The notes under the pieces: generated by a model
The model's input: only the letters and a program-made list of their open reading frames with translations
The model's database searches: none
What the model was told of the DNA's origin: nothing
Position numbers and translations under genes: made by a program
In this document: piece by piece, positions 36,482 to 47,705 of the stretch
Numbering within the stretch: the stretch's first letter is position 1
Layout of the letters: the number at the start of each line of letters is the position of its first letter
NCBI GenBank assembly: GCA_026936335.1
Contig: JAPMXV010000036.1
Location: 1-64,000, forward strand
Direction of reading: 5' to 3'
Source of the DNA: Mantamonas sphyraenae
Lineage: Eukaryota > CRuMs > Mantamonadidae
DNA length: 64,000 nt

Positions 36482-39372
36482 TCACCCACCGTACTTGGCT
36501 TGCAGCTCGTTGATCTCGCTGTCCTCCAGCTTGCGGAACAGTTGGTACGCAGGGCCCAAACCATGGCCCGCTTTGATGTCCAGCTGCATGGTATCGGTCA
36601 GAGGCAACTCGCCGTCGATCTGCAGCGACTCTTGCACCTCAGCCGCGGTGGCCGGCATGTACGGGGCCATCAGAGGCACCAGTGCCTTGACAATGCACGC
36701 ACACAGCCACATGGCCGTGCCTGCGGCCTCCACGTCGCCCTTCTGCTCGCTTTTGCGCAGCTCCCACGGTTTGCGGTTCTGCAGGTACGTGTTGCCTGCG
36801 TGCGCAATGGACATCACCTCGTGCACGGCCACCTTGATCTTCATGGCCTCCAGCAGCTCGATGTACTTGCCAATGTGTCCGTTGACCTCGTCCACCAGCG
36901 CCTGCTCCTGCTCACCCAGTTCGCCGTGTGCGGGCACCTTGCTGCCATACTGGCTGGCCATCAGCTTGAACACGCGGTTGATAAAGTTGCCCAGCTTGGC
37001 AATCAGCTCGTGGTTCGTCTTTTCCTTCATGTCTGCCCACGAAAAGTTGCTGTCCGACGACTCGGGCCGGTTGCTCAGCAGCACGTACCGCCACACAGAC
37101 GATGTGATGCCCGTCTCCGCCGCGTGGTTGCCAAACACGCCGATGTTGCGACTCTTGCTAAACTTGTCGCCCTCGTACATCAGGTACTCGGTCGTGGACA
37201 GCCGGTTCAGCAGCGTGTAGTTGTCGTCGGCGGCAATCAGCGACGACGGAAAGATCACCGTGTGGAACGGCACGTTGTCCTTGCCCATAAACATGCACAA
37301 CTCCACCTGCTCGGGGTTCTTCCACCACTTTTCCCACTCCTCCGTGTAGTTGGCCGTGATGCTGATGTATCCGATGGGTGCGTCGAACCACACGTAGAAC
37401 ACCTTGTTGACCCCCTCCTCAAAGTTCCCCTCGGGCACGGGTGTGCCCCACTTCAGGTCGCGCGTGATGCATCGCTTCTCCAGACCCATGTTCAGCCACG
37501 AGTTTGTGATCGACACCGCATTCTCCGTCCACGACGCCGTGCCATCCTCCTGCGGCGACGACGACTTGACCACAAAGTCGCGCAGCTTCGGCTCAATCAG
37601 AGGCAGGTTCAGAAACAGGTGCTCCGTGTCACGCGGCTCCGGCACGTGGTCCGTGTTGTCTTTGGCCCGCTTGCAGCGCGGGTTCAGCAGCTCCGTGGGA
37701 TTCAGCAGACGGCCACACTTGTCACACTGGTCACCGCGTGCGTCCTCGTATCCGCAATCCGAGTGCGGGCAAGTGCCTTCCACAAAGCGATCGGCAAGGA
37801 AAGAGTCGCACTTGCCGCAGTACAGCTGCGTCATCGACTCGCGCACAATGTACTCGCCGTTCCCATCCTTGTTGGCCTGGATCTTGTTGAAGATGTCCTG
37901 CGCCACCATGGTCTGTGCCTCGGTCGTCGTGCGTCCAAAGATGTCAAAGTCGATGTCGAACCACTCGTAGATTTCGGCGTGCTGTGCGCGAAACTCTGCG
38001 CACAGCTCCTCGGGCGTCACGCCACGCTCCAGCGCACGCGTCTCTGTCGCCGTGCCAAACTCGTCCGTGCCGCACACATACAACGTGTTGTAGCCGCGCA
38101 GACGGCAGAAGCGCGCGTACACGTCCGCACTCAGGACACAACCGATGATGTTGCCCAGATGAGGCACGTTGTTCACGTACGGCAGGGCACTGGTGATCAA
38201 CACGTTGCGTTTGTCCTCCACAGGCACTTTGGCGCCCGCCTGCTCTTTCTTCCACAACAGCTCCGGCTTGGGCGGGTTCGGGTGATACGTCGCCTGCCCG
38301 TACTTGCTCTTGCGCACAGCGCGCTTGGCGTACGAGTACGTTGTCAGAGAAACACCCGGACGCGATGCAAATGCCGTCGTGGACGATGCATACGCTTGCT
38401 TGCTGCCAAGCGCGGCCCCTTCCAAGCGCCAAGTTGCCGCAGACGCAACGCCCTGCCTCAGACGCTTGCTCTCTCCCTCGGTCACAGCCATGGCTGTGCC
38501 AGTACGACCCAGCCACGCCCACAGACTCGGGTACGTCTTTGCGGCGTTGGTACACAGCGACAGCGGGTATCGCACAGCGTGTGGCACAATCAGATCGGCA
38601 ACCGTCGAGTAGCCCAGCAGCGTCTTGCCACGCACCTTGCGGCACAAGATGTCCAGGTAGTTCAGTTCGATGTCTGTGCGCAGTTCCGACTTGCCCTGTG
38701 TCCCACACCGGCCGTTCCGTCCTCTGTGTCAGTCAGCTGCCCAAGCCCACGCATGTGTGCCCCACTCCGACATACCTCTTCCTGGTTTGCCGATCCCGAT
38801 GAGGACGACGAGGACGACGATCCGCTTCCCTTTGTGTCCAGGGGCGTGTCTGTGCCCGCCATGTGTGCATCGGCAATGCGCAGAAACGTCTCGCTCCATT
38901 CCAAAAAGTAGTCAATCCCAGCAGCCACCGGCTGCGGCCACAGTGCGCCCACCTGGTTGCCCATGTTCACCAGCAACCTGTGTGGATATGTGTGGCGGCC
39001 GCCGTGCATGTGTTAGCAACCCGCTCGCCCGTCCCTTTGCTCCCGCACGAGCCGATCGTCTCTGCATTTCGCCTGCCCAATTTCCAAGAAACCCTCCCCG
39101 CACTCACTTGCAGATGGCCGCCACTCCGCTCGTCACAGAGCCGTCGGCTGTCACCAGATACGGCAGTGTGATGCTGTTTGCGCCATCCTCAGCCGGTTCT
39201 GCGTGTGCATCAGCGTCAGTTTTTCACGTGCCACAGTGTCATTCCTCGGTTTCCTTCTTCAGCCCAGCCGCTCACCTTCCACAATCACGTCAATGCCACA
39301 CGCGTGTGCCACAGCTTCCACTTGGTGGACCTGCGGTGTTTCAAAGCCATACAGCACGGGGGATTCGTCCAT
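36482..39372 (-). CDS. MARS1: Methionyl-tRNA synthetase, cytosolic type
   Basis: Four exons on the minus strand (39372..39276, 39198..39108, 38977..38776, 38695..36482) give 867 aa, all GT-AG and in phase. The enzyme charges tRNA-Met with methionine. Exons 1-3 and the start of exon 4 encode a GST-like N-terminal domain (SITLPYLVTADGSVTSGVAA, then a helical half with LLGYSTVADLIV), as in the eukaryotic cytosolic enzyme, where it docks onto multi-synthetase complexes. The class I catalytic core follows: PYVNNVPHLGN with the HIGH-type motif near residue 306, CGTDEFGTATE, zinc knuckles CGKCDSF and CDKCGRL near 415-465, FYVWFDAPIGYIS, and the KFSKSRN (KMSKS-type) loop near 643. The anticodon-binding helical domain fills the C-terminus. 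A Ser-rich linker ([15 protein letters not shown]) lies inside the GST region. There is no C-terminal EMAPII or WHEP domain and no mitochondrial presequence. Confidence 0.95.
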
Positions 39373-39436
39373 GGTTGGGTTTTTGGTGGTGGTTGCGCGT
39401 GCGCTGGTGCGCCCGCCACGCCACCTCCTCCTCCCC

Positions 39437-39814
39437 ATGGCCATCTTTGACCAGGTGCAGCCCTTTCGCCCACGCGAATACCTCCTCGACCTCTCGGTTC
39501 GCTGGCAGACCTGGCTCATCACCGTGGTCTCCCTCCTCTGGTACGCCGGTTCCGCCTACAACTGGACTTCCGACGTCATTCTCTACGCCTGCCTCTCCAC
39601 CTCTGCCGCACTCTCTGTCATCCTCCTCGTCAACCCGGCTCTCTTCCAGCGTGCCTCTTCCGCTCGCCAGTCCTTCACCCTCCTTGTCGCCGCGGCCATC
39701 TTTGTCACCGCCTTCCTCACCCTCCTCCGCCAGCATAACCGTGCCGCCTATGCCCACACGCGCACCCTCAACCAACGCATGTACGCCTCATCTGGCGCCC
39801 AACCTAGCAGGTGA
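39437..39814 (+). CDS. Small three-span membrane protein, NEP1R1-like at best
   Basis: A 126-aa single-exon protein from ATG 39437, 64 bases from the divergent synthetase start. Three hydrophobic segments are visible: WLITVVSLLWYAGSAYN, VILYACLSTSAALSVILLVN and FTLLVAAAIFVTAFLTLL. The pattern RW..(W)LI.VVS....A..NW, then a later membrane segment and a RTLNQRMYAS tail, faintly recalls the nuclear envelope phosphatase regulatory subunit NEP1R1/TMEM188, which partners the lipin phosphatase CTDNEP1; this is a guess from pattern only, and the extra middle span does not fit well. It could also be a lineage-specific membrane protein. A donor-like GTGACA overlaps the stop codon, so splicing onward cannot be fully excluded. 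Confidence 0.6.
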   Translation: MAIFDQVQPFRPREYLLDLSVRWQTWLITVVSLLWYAGSAYNWTSDVILYACLSTSAALSVILLVNPALFQRASSARQSFTLLVAAAIFVTAFLTLLRQHNRAAYAHTRTLNQRMYASSGAQPSR

Positions 39815-40028
39815 CACCTGTGGCCCTCTCGCTTCCGAACAAACTCCCTTTCGAATCTCCATCCGCCACGACTCCCTCCATCCCCAACCACACACACACA
39901 CACACCACCAACCACACCTCGTCTCTCCACTGTCCTCCAAAATCAAAACCCCGCTCGCCTTGGTTGCTTTCGTCTTGCTCTCTGCTCTCTCAAACCCCAA
40001 CCCATTTCCATCGCCTTGTCCAGCCTCG

Positions 40029-43000
40029 ATGTCTGCCTCCGACGACACTGAGCTGCAGGACATCCATGTGGTCGCCACAGACGACGCAGAAGAGGAGTAC
40101 GAAAGCGACGACTCTGCTGACGACCGTGACCACTCCTCCAGTGAGCACGATCAACCCCAGGACGACGACGATGACGACGACGACGACGTCGAACTCAAAC
40201 CCAAGCGCAAGAGCCGCCCCGACCTCTCTGTCGACGTCGGTGCGTCCTCCTCGTCCTCTTCCTCTTCCTCTTCCTCCTCTTCGTCATCATCCAGCTCCGA
40301 GGACCCCGAACAGGACACACCAGCCAAGCCCTATCCCAGTACGTGGCCGTCCAGCCAACCGTTTTCCTCAAGCGGGAAATCTCGGATCCGGCCCTCGTTC
40401 CCTGCCCGCACACGCTCGTCTAGTCACACGCTCACCCTTTCCTTGTGCATAACACCCGTCCTTGATTGTGTACACCCTTGACCGCCCTCAGCTACCCCTG
40501 GCACTGCCTCCTTTTACAAAAAGGGCCACGCCAAGCACTTCAAGGACAGCAGCTACTCCCTCGACACGCCCGTCACTGCACGCTCCCTCCAGTCCTCCAT
40601 GGTCACAGGAGATCAGGAGTGGAAGATTGAGGACAACCATGTCGATGACGAAGGTCGGTTGTCCATCCACAGCCCACTCCCGTCCTTTTCCCGCTTGCCA
40701 AGGTGTTGTCCGTTTCGGCTCCTTCGCGCGCCAAACTCCATCCCCACCCCGTCTTCAGCCCCGCCGTCCCCCTTTCCTCTCTGACCCTCTTCAATCGCCA
40801 TCCACTTCCCTTCCCGACCCAAACATTGCCACAGTGGAGGCTATGGACGTTCAGATGGAGGTCGACGATCCGTTTGCCGACTTTGTCGAACCCCGCATGG
40901 GCGTCTTCCCGCCCGAGGTCGACCTGGAAAAGTACAACAAGAAGCGCTACGGCTATCCGTTCCGCCAATTCCGCCCTTCCATCTTTGACCGCACCGCGCC
41001 CCCCATGCGCCTGCCCAACGAGATCCCCATTGCCAACTTCCTCACAAACTTCAACGACATCCGCAACATTGCCGACCCGGAGTCCATCGAGGCTGTCGCC
41101 ATGAGCGGCCTCCAGCTGCCTGTCAAGATGCGTCGCCGTTTGCCCATCCTTCTCAACCAGTATCCCAACATCGAGGTCCTCATCATGCAGGACTGCGGCC
41201 TCGTCGACGTCGCAAACATCGACCTCCCCAAGCTCCGCGTCCTCGACCTCTCGGGCAACAACATCCAAAACATCAAGACCCTCACTCGTCTGTGCGACCA
41301 CAGCCCAGACCTCGAGATTGTCACCGTGCTTGGCAACCCCATCACAACCTCCTCCAAGCTCAAAAGCAAGCTTGTGTGTCAGCTCCGCTACCTCCGCGTC
41401 TTCAACGAGCAGGCCGTCACCGCCAAGGACCGAGCCCTTGCGCTCCAAACGTTTGGTGACCGTGCCCAGCGCAGCGAGGAGGCCGAACTCATCTGGGATT
41501 TTGCCTTTTGCTCCCTGCCACCCGTCCGCCGCATGCAGGTCTGGGACAACGAGGCCATCCGCCAGCTCTACTTGCCCAACATCGACCTCGACAGCTTCTC
41601 TGTCGGCACCTTTGTTAACCTCGAAGAGCTCGACGTCTCCTGCAACCGCATCCGCAGCCTCTCGGGTCATGGTCTCGAACGCTGCGATCGCCTGCAGTAC
41701 CTCAACGTGTCCAACAACCTGCTCAAAAAGGACGCCATGGACGTGTTGCCGCGCATCCCGTCCTTGACCCACGTATGGCTCGACGGCAACAAGCTCGGCG
41801 ACTACCGCTTCAAGGTCATCCACAAGACGCGCCTCCTGCCCGGCACAAACCACATGCCGGGCATCAACGAGATCGACGGCGTGCGCGTCTCCATCGAGGA
41901 AAAGCTGCGCGCCTTCAAAAAGTACGAGTCCGACGACTACGCCGCCATTGCCGAGCGCAGGTGGGAACTCAACATGATTGCCCACTTTGGCTCGGCCCAG
42001 CTCTTCACCCTCACGGGCTTTGCCGAGCAGGTTCGTCGCGCCTCCTTCTCTGCACGCAACCTCAACTATTGCGACATCTCGCGCTTTGTGTCCCTGCATG
42101 TCCTCGACCTCACAGGAAACGACCTGGACAACGTCATCGGCCTGGACGCCCTGCAGCAACTGCGGGTCCTCAAACTCGCGGGCAACCCGCTGCGTATCGA
42201 CACCATTGTCCAACAGCTGCGCGAACACACACGTCTCGAGACCGTCGCAGTCAGTCCCGTCGTGATGGGCAAGCAATTCCACAAACCAGGAAAGCAAATC
42301 CTACGCGCCATCACCGAGAATCGCCAAACCATCATGCAGAAGCTGTTTTTCACCAACCCGCGCCTGCGTGTCATCGACGACGAACTCATCACCATCTCGG
42401 AGATGGTCGATGCCTTTCGCGCACAGGTTGGCGGCGACGACACTGCCGTGGAAACCTACCGCTTCCACCTGGCCCTTTGCTTCCAGTGCACGCCCGTCTC
42501 CACACGCAAGTACCACTTTGACCTCGTGGCGCCGGGAGAGCAGTATGACCCCATGCAGATCACACGGCTCACCAAGATGGCCGATCTCCAGCTCGACTCA
42601 CGTGTCCTCGACTTTTCTCCCTTCCTCAATCTGCGCAAGCTCAATCTCAGCAACAACGGCAAGCGCCTGACATCGGTCATGCGCATCGGTCTGCAGAGTC
42701 TCATGAAGCTCAAGGAGCTCGATCTGCGCGACAACGGCATCGCGGACAAGATCGACGACCTGGCCAACCTCTTCAACGGCATGCCTGCCCTCACCACGCT
42801 TGCCCTCAAGGGCAACCCGACGTTTTCCAAGTACCAAAAGGCGCGCTCCAAGCTGCTTGGTCTGATGCCCAACCAGCACAGCGTGACCTGCAACCTGCAA
42901 GTCATCGACACGGAAATCCTCATCGAAGACCGCGTCGACTCGTGGAAAAAGACAGGCAATGTGAGCGAGGAACAGGCCGAGATGTTCCGCTGGGAGGCCA

Positions 43001-46000
43001 CGCTTCATCGTGTGCTGCCGCGCAACGAGGAGGGCGACCTGCTGCCTGACGACCAGGTGCTCGAACTCGACCTGGCCGACTGCCAAATTGCCATGGGCGA
43101 CATCACACGCTTCGAAAACCTCAAGAAGCTGGTGATGCGCAACAACAAACTGCGCCGCATCAACGCCGTGCGAGGCCTGGACATTGCCCAGGAACTCATC
43201 GCCCTGGACTTGAGCAACAACCTGCTGGAGCACATGAGCGACGTGGCCACCACCTTGGACAACCTTGGCAATCTGCGCTTCGTGGCCCTGGCTGGCAACC
43301 GCTTCTCCAAGAAACCACGCGAATACCGCGTGCCGCTACTCCGCCAGATGCCCGGCGTCCGCGAGCTCAACAGCCGCCTGATGGAGCTCGACGGCGAACC
43401 GGTGACCACCAACGAAGTGGTGTCTGCGTGGGAGCTTGACGGAGGGGGCAACTTTGACGTGCAGCAGTTCCGCTTCCAAAAGGGCATGCAGCAATTCATG
43501 CTGGACCAGCCCGAGGACAAGACCATGGCCATGCTGACCAAGCTGGCCCTGCCCAACCAGAAGCTCACTGTGATCTACTTGGGCGACATGCCGCAGCTGC
43601 GCCGTGTGGATCTGTCTGGCAACAGCCTCACGGCATCCAACCTGGCCGAGGCCGGCATGGACAAGCTGGTGCGCCTGCAAGCCCTGCAGCTGGACAACAA
43701 CCAGCTGACAGGCGTTGCGTTTCTCCAAAAGAGCATCAACGAGCACTGGCGCAAGCTGGAAGAGCTGTACTTGTCTGGTAATCCGTGCATGCGTGACCCT
43801 GCCACAGACGTCCTGCACCTCCTCGGCGGCATCAACCAGCTGCGCAGGCCCGGCGCACGCCTCAAGTATGTCAATGGCAACGCAGTGACCATCCACCAGC
43901 GCATTGCCGCACATCAGCGCAAGCTGAAGCAGCCCGAGCGCCTGCGCTTCACCCTCACTGCGGAGGAGCGCGGCTATCTCAAGAGTGGCACCCTCGACCA
44001 GCAGGAGCTGGACATGAGCGATGCCGAGCTGCGTGATATCTCCCTTCTGGTCAAGTTTACGCACCTGCGCAAGCTGACCCTGCGCAAGAACCGCCTCGAG
44101 CGCCTGCCGCCCTCCGTCCTCAAGCAATTGACCCTGCTCGAAGAGTTGGACGTCAGCGAGAATCCGCATTTGGGCGACTCGCTGCTGGACGACCTGTCCT
44201 ATCTGCCCAGCCTGCGTGTGCTGTCCCTGGGCATGGCTGGACGCACCGTGGAAAACGCGCAGGACTACGCAGCACGCGTCTGCAAGGCCCTGCCTGCGTT
44301 GCACAGCGTGGACGGCCTGGACAACCCGCGTCCGCTCACCCAAGACCAATGGACGGCCATCGATGCGCTGAACGAGCGCTGCGGCGGGCCAGTGGTCAAC
44401 CCCAACCGACTGAAACACATCGATCTGCGTGGCCAAGGCCTGCTGCCCATCGAGTTTGACCCTTGGCTGCTCAGTTGCCTGCGCCAGCTGCCCATCCACG
44501 AGCTCGACCTGCGTGAGAACAAGCTGGAGAGCGAGAGCGCCGCCAAGCGCACGCTGATCATCTATCTGGTCAGTTTCAAGACACGTGAACTGGTCAAAGT
44601 TGACGGCCAGGCTGTCGACGACAACGAATACGACAACGCGGCCAAGAAGTACGAGGGCGAAGGCGAGCAGCTGAACCAAAAGTACGACCCCAGCAAACTG
44701 CGCTCCAACAAGCTGACGGATCGCCGCCTGCTGGCCGCCGGCGCCAACGCAAGCCGCGTCAACAACGAGGTGGTGCCCCAAGCTGTGGCCCAGGCCACCG
44801 GACGTCTGCTGACCAAGTTTGAGATCTTTGTCAACTTCTTTCAGATCTTTGGGTTGCTGTTCCTGTTTGTGCCCGAGGTGCGCTGGCCCAGCCTGTGGAT
44901 CGATTGGGTGTTCTGGACCTTTTCCTTCACGCTGGACTTTGATCTCCTGCTGCCGTTCAACATCCCCACCGACTGGCAATACTTCAAGTTTGCCATGTTC
45001 TGCGCCTTCCCGCCCATCCTCATCTTCCTCTACCGTCTCAACATCAACGCTGACAACTGGGAGGCCGCGTACGACGACGAAAACTGGCCCAAGAGCAAGA
45101 AGCGCGCTTGGACCGTTTGGTTTGTGGGCATCATCCTCAGCGCAGCCGGCGGCTTCTTGATGGACCCGACAAACTATGCGACTGGGAGCCCGCCTGCGTA
45201 CAGCAACGTGGCCTTGAGCTGGGCGCTTGCATTTGGAGGCATTGTCACGTTGCTGGCGCTGTTGTGGCTGTGGAACGCGTCGGCATACCGTGAGAACTTG
45301 CACAACAACGTGGCCGTGTCCTACCTCACATCGTACAAGATTACCAAACGTCGCGTGGTGCTGTTCATCATCACTGTGTACTATATGCCCCTTATCAAGG
45401 TGATCCTGAACAATTTCGTGTGCAACGAGGCGACGGGCAAGCTGCAGCTGTACCCGGAGTTTGACTGCATTGCGCCCGACCTGAGCAACCTGCAGGTGAT
45501 CCACTACATCTCGTTTGCGGCGGCGGTGATCTACTCGCTCAGCATCCCCTACTTCTTCTTCAACCAGATTGGCAAGGCCGTGGTGTCGCTGAACAAGTCG
45601 CACCACTTTGACGAGCGGTACGTGGACCTGCGCGAGCGGCGCAAGGCAGCGGGTCTGACGGACGACGAGAAGCAGGCTCTGAAGGAGGAGGAGGAGCGAC
45701 TGGCCAACGAGTACGCAGACAAGGTGGCGCACGACAGCAGCGCCACGGCGTACATGTACATGCCGTACGAATATCCGTACCGCTACTACAAGGTGTTCCA
45801 GATGTTTGAAAAGGCGCTGCTGCTTGCGTTTTCGCTGTTCAGCTCGGGCATGCTGGCCGTGTACTTTGCCGAGGGCATTGTGGCGGTGTGGACGCTGACG
45901 GCGCTGTTCACTCGTCCCTTCTCCGACGGCCTGGAGGACGCCATGGACATGACATCGCGTGTGGTCAACCTTTTCAACATGACCATGGGCCTGTTTATTT

Positions 46001-46743
46001 CGCTGGAGGTGCTGCAAGGTGTGACTGTGATCCCTGTGGGCGTGCTGGTCAACCTTTTGTTCCTGGTCAATGGCATCAATGTGGCCGTGGCTGCGTTTGG
46101 CCTTGTGTCGCAGCCCATCCGCAGCTACTTTGCGCTGTCCAAGGCGGCGCGCATCAACCAGCGCATCAAGCGTGAATTGGAGCGTCAGGCGGCGCTTGTG
46201 CAGGAGAAAGAGGCGGCCAAATCGCTGGCGGCCGGCCAAGAGGGTGTGGTTGCAGATGTGCAACAGAGTGTCGCCGCAGCCAACGCAGTGACTTCTGCGG
46301 GAGCGGCTGGTCTTGCACGAAGCAGGCAGCTGGCAGGCGCTGTGGGAGTGTCGAGCCAGATGCTGACGAGCGCAAGCGCAAAGTCGCTGATGGACGACCT
46401 GGGACAAAAGAGCGCAGGAATGATGCAGAGCGCGTCGCAGAACCGCGTGCAGGTGGTGGGCACTGTGGCCACAGGCGGCTACGCCGTCGGGTCGACCATG
46501 GTGGAGAAGCACGCCCATGTGCATGCGCAGGAGGACAACGAGGATGTGCAGGTGATCGAGGTAGAAGCCAGCAGCGACGAAGACGATTCCTCAGAGTGGG
46601 AGACTGCCTCCTCGTCCGACGAAGACGACAATGGCCAACCAGTGGTGCTTTCGGGCGATTGGATGGACGAAGAGTACAGCACGGACGAGGAGGAGAGCGA
46701 GGAAGAAGAAGATGTGGAGGAAGTGGCTGTGGCTGTCGAGTAG
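40029..46743 (+). CDS. Giant leucine-rich-repeat multi-pass membrane protein
   Basis: Three exons (40029..40338, 40492..40653, 40835..46743) give 2126 aa; donors GTACGT and GTCGGT and acceptors CTCAG and CACAG are in phase. There is no signal peptide: the N-terminus is strongly acidic (QDDDDDDDDDVELKPKRK) with a Ser run. Leucine-rich repeats of the LxxLxLxxN type, often paired with LRRCT-like caps (LRxIDxxxV/ITxxE), fill about residues 230-1400, for example LPKLRVLDLSGNNIQNIKTL, LVRLQALQLDNNQLTGVAFL and LRKLTLRKNRLERLPPSV. From about residue 1486 there are eight or more membrane spans up to about 1910, with a conserved-looking block YMPYEYPYRYYKVFQMFEKA and RPFSDGLEDAMDMTSRVVNL. The tail is again acidic. 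With no signal peptide the repeats probably face the cytosol. I cannot name the family; ion channel or receptor roles are both open. It is convergent with CHMP5 (17 bases). Confidence 0.85.
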
Positions 46744-46760
46744 GAATGCAAACCACCACT

Positions 46761-47686
46761 TCAATTTGAGATCACCTCTGCTTCACGATCACGACTGGGC
46801 AAACCAAAGGCATCCACACCACCTGCAGACTGCGCCTGGGCTGGTGCCGCGGTGGCCGTGACGGTGGTTGTGTTTGTGGTGCTGGTGTCATACAGACCAA
46901 GATCTGGAGTCTCGTTGCTGACCTCAGGGGCGTCATCGAGGAGGTAAGAAGCGCCTCCGCTGGCCTCCATCTCTTCGTACATGGCCAGCTGGTCGTCAAG
47001 GCCTTCGAGCTCGGCCTCCAGCTCTGCGTCGTCCATTTCCAGGTTATCCATGCCGTACTCGCGGCTCATGATCTCCTGCATCTCGTCACTCTGCACCATC
47101 AGGTCCTCCATGTCGTCGTAGAGGTCCTCCACGTCGCCGACGTCCACTTCTTTGTACATGTTTTGCAGGTCCGAGTTGGCCTGCTTCATCGCTTTCACCG
47201 TCACCACCGTGTCCTGCGCCTGCTCTGCGGCAAACTTCATCTGGTCAAACGTAAACGACTGGTTCATCAGTCCGTCTCGCTGATTCTCATAGCTGTGACG
47301 ACATACCATGATCCCTCCCTGTGTCAGCAGGCCGCACTCTCGCACCCGTGGGAAACGTCATTCCGTCGTCCCACCGCAGCGGGGCCCACAAAACGGTTGT
47401 GCAGATAACACACACGCCCCTCGTCCTCATGACAAGTCAATTGGATTTTGCAGGTACCAACATACTTTCGTTTGCGCTTCAACGCTTGCAGTGCCTTCTT
47501 CTTGACGTTGTTCTTCGCTGGGCCGTCCCGCATCTTTTTCATCTGGTCGTAATGTGCCTTGGCTTCCAATTCCTGCTGGCGGATCTTGCCGTTCAGGGAC
47601 TCGATGCGCATTTCGATGCGCTTTCCAGCATCGTCGAGCGTCGGTGCGGGTTCCTGCTTCTTCTTGGTACCAAACAACCGGTCCAT
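46761..47686 (-). CDS. CHMP5: CHMP5/VPS60, ESCRT-III-related protein
   Basis: Two exons on the minus strand (47686..47466, 47292..46761) give 250 aa; donor GTATGT at 47465 and acceptor GTCACAG join through an Asn codon. The protein follows CHMP5/VPS60 closely: MDRLFGTKKK start, DDAGKRIEMRIESLNGKIRQ, YDQMKKMRDGPAKNNVKKKA, ALKRKRKNYENQRDGLMNQS, VKAMKQANSDLQNMYKEVD, VEDLYDDMEDLMVQSDEMQE and LEAELEGLDDQLA, with a VDAFGLP tail. CHMP5 is an accessory ESCRT-III subunit that binds LIP5/VTA1 and controls the VPS4 ATPase during multivesicular-body formation and membrane scission. It is slightly longer than the human protein (219 aa) because of a Thr/Ala-rich segment before the tail. Its start lies 19 bases from the stop of the unknown gene upstream on the same strand. 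Confidence 0.95.
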
Positions 47687-47705
47687 TTGCGAGTTTGCGT
47701 TGGGT

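Noticed and set aside
43336-46524. 1062-codon minus-strand frame, His/Gln/Arg-rich
   Set aside because: Antisense to the LRR membrane protein; composition is that of reverse-read leucine-rich coding sequence.
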